64,000 bases of DNA from Lysobacteraceae bacterium NML91-0213. Lineage in GTDB: Bacteria; Pseudomonadota; Gammaproteobacteria; Xanthomonadales; Xanthomonadaceae. The translations under genes and the position numbers were made by a program. Positions 58,503 to 64,000 of this stretch are shown here, one piece after another (positions within the stretch are counted from its first letter, which is position 1; each line of letters starts with the position of its first letter). The DNA is taken from the NCBI GenBank assembly GCA_002798175.1, contig NWQL01000002.1:41208-105207 (forward strand), written 5' to 3'. The notes under the pieces were generated by a model, which searched no databases, was not told where the DNA came from, and saw only the letters and a list, made by a program, of their open reading frames with translations.

Positions 58503-60011
58503 ATGCACCCCGAACTGGTTTCCCTGCTCTCGCACTGCCGGACGCTGCCCACGCTTCCGGGTGTTGCGCTGCGCATGATCGAGCTGGCGGAGGATCCTGC
58601 CACCGACCTGGCCATGGCGGCCGAAGCGATCGCACTGGATCCCGCGCTGAGCGCGCGACTGCTGCGTATCGCCAATTCGCCGCTGTATGCGAGCGCGCAT
58701 CGGCGGCGCGTGGATACGCTCTCGCAGGCACTGGCGCTGCTGGGGCTCAATGCGGCGCTGAGCCTGGCGCTGGGGTTCGTGGTTGCACGCACGCTGCAGC
58801 CCGACCATGCGCTGGCCGGCATGCACGAGCGTGTATGGCAGCGCAGTGCACTCGCCGCGATGGCCGCGCGCCTGCTGGCCGAACGGCTGCAGCTCGAGCG
58901 CCCCGAGGAACTGATGCTGGGCGCGCTGCTGCAGGACATCGGCATCCTCGCCCTGCTCCATGCAATGCCCGAGCGCTACGCGGAACTGCCGCAGGTGCCG
59001 CTGCAGGGGCGTGAGCGGCTGGAGGTCGAACGCGACCACCTTGGCGGCGACCACACCGAGGTGGGCGCATGGCTCGCCGGCCGTTGGGGGCTGTCGGGCT
59101 ATCTGCAGCGGATGATCCGCGGCAGCGAGACCGTCGAAACCGGCGACCGCACGCTGGGCTGCGTGGTGGCGGCAGGCCTGCTGGGCGACGTCTGGATGCG
59201 CCCCGATGACGTCCACGCCCGCGGGCAGCTCGAGCGGGTCGCGGTGGCGCTGGAGCTCGAGCCCCTCGACGTCGAGACGCTGCTCGACCGGCTGTCGACG
59301 CTGGCGCCGGAGATGTCGGCATTGTTCGACGTGCGCATCCACCGCGAGGAACAGGCCCGCGAGATCGAACAGCAGGGCCGCGAACTGGCGATGATCCGCC
59401 ACCTGCTCGAGCGCGAGGACCTGCAGGAGGCGGTGCGCGAGGCAACGCGCCTGAAAGCGCGCACCCGCGAACTCGACGACCTGGTGCGGCGCGATCCGCT
59501 GACCGGCGCCTACAACCGCCGCCAGCTCGAAGACGTGCTGCAGCAGGCGTTCGAGGAGGCCGAGCGCCGGCGCGAGCCGCTGTCGATCGCCTTCATCGAC
59601 CTCGACGACTTCAAGCTGATCAACGACCGCTACGGGCACCTCGTCGGCGACACCGTGCTGCGCGAGTTCAGCCAGACGCTGACCCGGATGCTGCGCGCCA
59701 GCGACCTGCTCGCGCGCTATGGCGGCGAGGAGTTCCTGGTGGTGCTGCGTCGTTGCGGCGCGGAACGCGGCAGGCAGATCCTCGAACGCATCCTCGCCGA
59801 CATCGCCAACACCCCGCTGGCCGACGTCGACGGCACGCCGATCCACATCACCTTCTCGGCGGGTCTTGCCACCCATGGCGAGGATGCGCGCTTCATCGAT
59901 GCGCACGCCATGCTCGCCGCCGCCGACGAAGCGCTGTATGGCGCCAAGCGCGAAGGCCGCAACCAGGTGGCGATGCGGCCCCGCGCGGCGTATCCGCCGG
60001 ATTGTGCATAG
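58503..60011 (+). CDS. HDOD domain and GGDEF diguanylate cyclase
   Basis: 502 residues, no signal peptide or membrane segment. An HDOD domain (about 12-205: [43 protein letters not shown]) is followed by a helical linker with a coiled coil (about 275-320) and a GGDEF domain: [21 protein letters not shown] (407-411) and an intact RASD inhibitory site (398-401). Should make c-di-GMP. It sits alone between the tsf terminator and pyrH and is preceded by a near-perfect sigma-28 promoter, so it probably belongs to the flagellar regulon. The HDOD ligand or partner is unknown. Confidence 0.93.
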   Translation: MHPELVSLLSHCRTLPTLPGVALRMIELAEDPATDLAMAAEAIALDPALSARLLRIANSPLYASAHRRRVDTLSQALALLGLNAALSLALGFVVARTLQPDHALAGMHERVWQRSALAAMAARLLAERLQLERPEELMLGALLQDIGILALLHAMPERYAELPQVPLQGRERLEVERDHLGGDHTEVGAWLAGRWGLSGYLQRMIRGSETVETGDRTLGCVVAAGLLGDVWMRPDDVHARGQLERVAVALELEPLDVETLLDRLSTLAPEMSALFDVRIHREEQAREIEQQGRELAMIRHLLEREDLQEAVREATRLKARTRELDDLVRRDPLTGAYNRRQLEDVLQQAFEEAERRREPLSIAFIDLDDFKLINDRYGHLVGDTVLREFSQTLTRMLRASDLLARYGGEEFLVVLRRCGAERGRQILERILADIANTPLADVDGTPIHITFSAGLATHGEDARFIDAHAMLAAADEALYGAKREGRNQVAMRPRAAYPPDCA

Positions 60012-60042
60012 CGCGCGACGGCGTGCGGCGCGGGCGATCGGC

Positions 60043-60048
60043 TAGAAT
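60043..60048 (+). promoter_or_regulatory. -10 element of pyrH
   Basis: TAGAAT 31 bases before the pyrH ATG, indicating that pyrH does not depend on the flagellar promoter upstream. Confidence 0.55.
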
Positions 60049-60079
60049 CCCGCCGGTTTACCCCATCCCCGAGGCCCGC

Positions 60080-60799
60080 ATGTCCACACTCGCCTATCGC
60101 CGCGTCCTGCTCAAACTGTCCGGCGAGGCCCTGATGGGCGACGAGGACTACGGCATCGACCCCAAGGTGATTGGCCGCCTCGCACGCGAGGTGATCGAGG
60201 CCCAGCACGCCGGTGCCGAGGTCGCGCTGGTCATCGGCGGCGGCAACATCTTCCGGGGCGCGGGCCTCGCCGCCAGCGGCATGGACCGCGTCACCGGCGA
60301 CCAGATGGGCATGCTGGCCACGGTGATCAACGCGCTGGCGATGCAGGACGCGCTCGAGAAGCTCGGCGCCAAGGCGCGGGTGATGAGCGCGATCAAGATC
60401 AACGACGTGTGCGAGGACTACATCCGCCGCCGCGCGATCCGCCACCTCGAGAAGGGCCGCCTGGTGATCTTCGCCGCCGGCGTCGGCAGCCCGTTCTTCA
60501 CCACCGATTCCGGCGCCGCGCTGCGTGCGATCGAGATCGGCGCCGACCTGCTGCTGAAGGCGACCAAGGTCGACGGCGTCTACGACCGGGACCCGAAGAA
60601 GCACGCCGATGCGGTGCGATTCGAGCAGCTCAGCTACGACGAGGTGATCTCGCGCGGGCTGGAAGTGATGGATACCGCCGCGTTCGCACTCGCCCGCGAC
60701 AGCAGCCTGCCGATGCGGGTATTCGACATGAGCCAGCCCGGCGTGCTGCTGCGCATCCTGCGCGGCGAGGCGGTCGGCACCCTCGTCACCGGCCGCTGA
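60080..60799 (+). CDS. pyrH: UMP kinase
   Basis: 239 residues, amino-acid-kinase fold. Converts UMP to UDP, feeding RNA and sugar-nucleotide synthesis. [56 protein letters not shown] and [10 protein letters not shown] are all canonical. ATG at 60080, preceded by GAGG. Followed by frr after 84 bases with its own promoter. Confidence 0.97.
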   Translation: MSTLAYRRVLLKLSGEALMGDEDYGIDPKVIGRLAREVIEAQHAGAEVALVIGGGNIFRGAGLAASGMDRVTGDQMGMLATVINALAMQDALEKLGAKARVMSAIKINDVCEDYIRRRAIRHLEKGRLVIFAAGVGSPFFTTDSGAALRAIEIGADLLLKATKVDGVYDRDPKKHADAVRFEQLSYDEVISRGLEVMDTAAFALARDSSLPMRVFDMSQPGVLLRILRGEAVGTLVTGR

Positions 60800-60845
60800 C
60801 CGCTCGCCGCGGTCCGGCGGGCATCGTCGCGCCGCGTGGTGCACG

Positions 60846-60851
60846 TATAAT
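60846..60851 (+). promoter_or_regulatory. -10 element of frr
   Basis: A perfect TATAAT, 38 bases before the frr ATG; GGAG lies about nine bases before the start. Confidence 0.65.
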
Positions 60852-60883
60852 CCCGCGGTTCCCGACCGCAGCTGGAGCCGGCG

Positions 60884-61441
60884 ATGCTCGACGATATCAA
60901 GAAAGACACCCAGACCCGCATGGCCAAGAGCGTCGAGGCGCTGCGCCACACGCTGGTCAAGGTCCGCACCGGCCGCGCCTCGACGGCGCTGGTCGAGCAC
61001 CTCAAGGTGAACTACTACGGTTCCGACATGCCGCTGTCGCAGGTCGCCAGCGTGGCGGTGAGCGACGCGCGTTCGCTCACGATCACGCCGTGGGAGAAGC
61101 AGATGGTCGGCGCCGTCGAGAAGGCGATCCTCGCCTCCGACCTCGGCCTCACCCCGAACACCGCCGGCACCACCATCCGCCTGAACCTGCCGGCGCTGAC
61201 CGAGGAGCGTCGCCGCGAGCTGTCCAAGGTCGTGCACAGCGAGGGCGAGGACGCCAAGGTGGCGATCCGCAACATCCGCCGCGACGCCAACCAGCAGGTC
61301 AAGGAACTCCTCAAGGAGAAGCTGATCTCCGAGGACGACGAGCGCCGCAGCGAGGACGAGATCCAGAAGCTCACCGACAAGGCGATCAAGGACGTCGACG
61401 AAGTGGTCAAGGCCAAGGAACAGGAGCTGATGGCGGTCTGA
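60884..61441 (+). CDS. frr: Ribosome-recycling factor
   Basis: 185 residues. With EF-G it splits the post-termination ribosome. [49 protein letters not shown] and [17 protein letters not shown] are the family core. Normal length. Confidence 0.97.
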   Translation: MLDDIKKDTQTRMAKSVEALRHTLVKVRTGRASTALVEHLKVNYYGSDMPLSQVASVAVSDARSLTITPWEKQMVGAVEKAILASDLGLTPNTAGTTIRLNLPALTEERRRELSKVVHSEGEDAKVAIRNIRRDANQQVKELLKEKLISEDDERRSEDEIQKLTDKAIKDVDEVVKAKEQELMAV

Positions 61442-61459
61442 GGACCGGTCAGTCGCGGC

Positions 61460-62299
61460 GTGATCGGACACCCACCAGCGCCGGCTGACGCCCGGCCCCC
61501 GCCCGTGCGTCCGGATCCACGCGATCCGGCCGCAGGCGACGCACTTCCCGGCGCGGTGCCACGGCACCTGGCGATCATCATGGATGGCAACGGCCGCTGG
61601 GCGGCCCGTCGCCGGCGTCCACGGGCGATCGGCCACCGGGCCGGAGCGCGCGCGGTCAACCTCTGCATCGACTGGTGCGTCGAACGCGGTGTCGGCGCGC
61701 TGACCCTGTTCGCGTTCTCCAGCGAGAACTGGGGGCGCCCGGAGGACGAGGTCGGCGCGCTGATGAAGCTGTTCATGGGTGCGCTCGACCGCGAGATCGA
61801 CGAACTCGATCGCCGCGGCATCCGCATCCGCTTCATCGGTGAGCGCAGCCGTTTCGCGCCCGCTCTGCAGGCACGCATGGCCACGGCGGAAGCCAGGACC
61901 GGGCATCACGCGCGCCTCGCGCTCAATATCGCGGTGAGCTATGGCGGCCGCCAGGACATCGCCGCCGCCGCGCGTGCGCTGGCGCAGGACGTCGCCGCGG
62001 GCCGCCTGCGGCCCGAGGAGATCGACGAGCAGTTGCTGGGCGCACGCCTCGCCCTGGCTGACCTGCCGCCGCCCGACCTGTTCATCCGCACCGGTGGCGA
62101 CCTGCGCATCAGCAATTTCCTGCTGTGGCAGCTGGCCTATACCGAACTGTGGTTCACCGATACCCTGTGGCCCGACCTCGATGCGGCCGTGCTCGACCGT
62201 GCGCTGGCCGACTATGCCGCCCGCGAGCGGCGCTTCGGGCTGACCAGCGCCCAGGTCGCACCCACCGCCCCAACCGATACGGACACCCCCGACGCATGA
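61460..62299 (+). CDS. uppS: Undecaprenyl diphosphate synthase (cis-prenyltransferase)
   Basis: 279 residues from the GTG at 61460; another in-frame GTG at 61505 would remove 15 low-complexity residues and is as likely. Builds C55-PP carrier lipid for peptidoglycan and O-antigen. LAIIMDGNGRWA (Asp and diphosphate-binding residues), FAFSSENWGRP and LFIRTGGDLRISNFLLWQ are diagnostic. No ATG fits the family start, so a non-ATG start is required. The stop overlaps the cdsA start (ATGA). Confidence 0.94.
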   Translation: MIGHPPAPADARPPPVRPDPRDPAAGDALPGAVPRHLAIIMDGNGRWAARRRRPRAIGHRAGARAVNLCIDWCVERGVGALTLFAFSSENWGRPEDEVGALMKLFMGALDREIDELDRRGIRIRFIGERSRFAPALQARMATAEARTGHHARLALNIAVSYGGRQDIAAAARALAQDVAAGRLRPEEIDEQLLGARLALADLPPPDLFIRTGGDLRISNFLLWQLAYTELWFTDTLWPDLDAAVLDRALADYAARERRFGLTSAQVAPTAPTDTDTPDA

Positions 62300-63132
62300 C
62301 CCGAACCCGCGTGCTTGCCGCACTGGTGATGGCGCCCCTGGCAATCGCCGCGGTCCTGCTGCTGCCGACGCCCTGGATGGCCGCGCTGGCCGCGATGCTG
62401 TTCCTCGGCGCGCTGTGGGAGTGGTACCGGCTGGCCGAAGTGGAGGACACCACCGCGCGGGGCGTACTGCTGCTGGCCAACCTGCTGGTGATGGTGGCGG
62501 TGGTGTGGGCGTCGGCCAAAGACCCGGGCGGATCGCTGGTGCTGCTGAAGCTGCTGTGCGTGGCCGGCATCGTCTGGTGGCTGATGGCGATGCTGTGGCT
62601 GCGGAAGTTCGAATTCGGGGCGGCGGGCTCCGGCAGCGCACGCATCCTCAAGCTGGCCGCGGGTACTGCCGCGATCATCCCTGCGTGGGCCGCGCTCGGC
62701 CTGATCCACGCCGGGGAGCCCGCCGGGGCGGGCTGGCTGCTGGTGGCGCTGATGATCGTGTGGGCCGCCGACTCCGGCGCCTACTTTGCCGGCAGGAAGT
62801 TCGGCAAGCGCAAGCTGGCGCCGCGCATCAGCCCCAACAAGACGGTGGAAGGCCTGCTGGGCGGCATCGTCGCCGGCCTGGTCGTGGCGCTGGTCGGTGC
62901 ACTCCTGCTCGGCACGCCCGCCACGCAGTTGTGGGGCGTGCTGCTGGTGGCGGTGATCGCGGTGCTGTTCTCGGTGGTCGGCGACCTGTTCGAGAGCCTG
63001 CTCAAGCGCCAGGTGGGGATGAAGGATTCCGGCAGCCTGATCCCCGGGCACGGGGGCCTGCTCGACCGCGTCGACGGTGTCATCGCCGCCCTGCCGGTGT
63101 TCGCCATCGGCCGGATCTGGCTGGGGTTCTGA
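62296..63132 (+). CDS. cdsA: Phosphatidate cytidylyltransferase
   Basis: 278 residues, multiple transmembrane helices. Makes CDP-diacylglycerol, the precursor of phospholipids. The C-terminal signature is complete: [20 protein letters not shown] with GLLDRVDGV after it. [19 protein letters not shown] is the other conserved loop. Starts inside the uppS stop codon, so translation is coupled; dxr follows after 37 bases. Confidence 0.96.
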   Translation: MTRTRVLAALVMAPLAIAAVLLLPTPWMAALAAMLFLGALWEWYRLAEVEDTTARGVLLLANLLVMVAVVWASAKDPGGSLVLLKLLCVAGIVWWLMAMLWLRKFEFGAAGSGSARILKLAAGTAAIIPAWAALGLIHAGEPAGAGWLLVALMIVWAADSGAYFAGRKFGKRKLAPRISPNKTVEGLLGGIVAGLVVALVGALLLGTPATQLWGVLLVAVIAVLFSVVGDLFESLLKRQVGMKDSGSLIPGHGGLLDRVDGVIAALPVFAIGRIWLGF

Positions 63133-63169
63133 GCATGCGCCGCGCCCTGTCCGCTGGAACGGCCCCGCG

Positions 63170-64000
63170 ATGAAACCGCAACGCGTCGCGGTGCTTGGCG
63201 CGACCGGCTCCATCGGCGGATCCGCGCTCGACGTCATCGCCCGCCACCCGCAGCGCCTGTCGGCCAGCGTGCTGGCGGCCGGCCGCAACGTCGATGCGCT
63301 GGTCGCACTCTGCGTACAGCACCGCCCGGCGCATGCGGTGATCGCCGACTCGGCCGCGTATGCCGCACTACGCGATGGCCTGCGCTCTGCCGGCCTTTCC
63401 ACCCGGGCGCATGCCGGCGACGAAGCCCTGTGCGCGCTGGTCGCGGGCGATGCCTGCGACAGCGTGGTGGCGGCGATCGTCGGCGCCGCCGGGCTCGATT
63501 CGACGCTCGCCGCTGCACGCGCCGGCAAGCGCCTCCTGCTGGCCAACAAGGAGTCGCTGGTGATGGCCGGCGACCTGGTGATGGCGGCCGCCCGCGAGGC
63601 CGGTGCCTGCATCCTGCCGGTCGACAGCGAACACAACGCGCTGTTCCAGTGCCTGCCGGATGGCCGCCTCGGTGCGGCGGTCGAGCGGCTGGTGCTGACC
63701 GCCTCGGGCGGCCCGTTCCGTGGCCGCGACCGCGCCGCGCTGGCAGCGATCACCCCGGCACAGGCGGTCGCCCACCCGAAGTGGTCGATGGGCCCGAAGA
63801 TCTCGGTGGATTCGGCGACGCTGATGAACAAGGGACTCGAGGTGATCGAGGCCCACCACCTGTTCGGGCTTGGCAACGACCGCATCGGTGTCGTGGTGCA
63901 TCCGCAGAGCCTGGTGCATGCGCTGGTGGAGTACACCGACGGCTCCACGCTGGCGCAGCTTGGCCTGCCCGACATGCGCACCGCGCTGGCGGTCGGCTTC
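63170..64000 (+). CDS. dxr: 1-deoxy-D-xylulose 5-phosphate reductoisomerase, C-terminus outside the window
   Basis: 277 codons visible of about 390-400. Second enzyme of the MEP isoprenoid pathway, supplying the precursors that UppS uses. NADPH motif [27 protein letters not shown], the metal-binding [11 protein letters not shown] and [29 protein letters not shown] are canonical. Frame is open to the last base of the window. Start ATG at 63170. Confidence 0.95.
   Translation, partial: MKPQRVAVLGATGSIGGSALDVIARHPQRLSASVLAAGRNVDALVALCVQHRPAHAVIADSAAYAALRDGLRSAGLSTRAHAGDEALCALVAGDACDSVVAAIVGAAGLDSTLAAARAGKRLLLANKESLVMAGDLVMAAAREAGACILPVDSEHNALFQCLPDGRLGAAVERLVLTASGGPFRGRDRAALAAITPAQAVAHPKWSMGPKISVDSATLMNKGLEVIEAHHLFGLGNDRIGVVVHPQSLVHALVEYTDGSTLAQLGLPDMRTALAVGF

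Overview
The window is a dense, GC-rich (high-GC third positions throughout) gammaproteobacterial chromosome segment. Gene content and order point to the Xanthomonadaceae/Lysobacteraceae (Xanthomonas, Lysobacter, Luteimonas relatives). The evidence is the rpsB-tsf / pyrH-frr-uppS-cdsA-dxr order, the divergent map-glnD-dapD-arsC-dapE-asnB run, a FabV enoyl reductase with Tyr236/Lys245, a MetX-family acyltransferase, DUF6164 and PA2169-type proteins, and recurrent TAGAAT -10 elements. This is inferred from family knowledge; no database was searched.

Layout. 1-13 kb: mixed housekeeping and envelope genes (SelO, a DEAD-box helicase, TrhO, an M17 peptidase, two paralogous lipoproteins, an S9 peptidase, an FKBP isomerase, an HD protein, a DUF998 membrane protein). 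13-15 kb: a MetX-family acyltransferase and a cysteine-dioxygenase-like cupin, then tRNA-Leu(CAA). 15-24.5 kb: a partial type VI secretion locus (tssA facing tagX-like, PAAR, an unknown protein, tssM, tagF and an OmpA protein) with the sheath, baseplate, tssJ/K/L, clpV, hcp and vgrG genes absent. 24.5-28.3 kb: a one-TM protein, NRDE/TANGO2 protein, SDR dehydrogenase, EfpL and RNase T. 28.3-35.3 kb: the guanidinium exporter gdx behind a two-hairpin guanidine-II riboswitch, a large periplasmic-sensor diguanylate cyclase, rlmB and rnr. 35.3-42.2 kb: tRNA-Leu(CAG), cydDC, an FNR-like regulator and parC. 42.2-47.7 kb: bacterioferritin, penicillin acylase, nitroreductase and fabV. 47.8-56 kb: the asnB / dapE-arsC-dapD-glnD-map run, interrupted by a 560-bp gene-free stretch with an inverted pair of hairpin repeats. 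56-64 kb: rpsB-tsf, an HDOD-GGDEF gene behind a near-perfect flagellar sigma-28 promoter, then pyrH, frr and uppS-cdsA-dxr; dxr runs off the end.

Themes. Several genes (selO, trhO, metX, the cupin, NRDE, rnr, map) have a -10-like hexamer ending 6-7 bases before the start codon, suggesting leaderless mRNAs. Two c-di-GMP synthases occur, one apparently in the flagellar regulon. Redox and oxygen control is suggested by cydDC beside an FNR-like protein with four candidate cluster cysteines. Lysine/peptidoglycan precursor synthesis (dapD, dapE), nitrogen sensing (glnD) and asparagine synthesis (asnB) lie together on one strand. The most informative signals are the guanidine-II riboswitch, the sigma-28 promoter, the split T6SS locus with its uncharacterised 477-residue membrane protein, and the inverted hairpin repeats.
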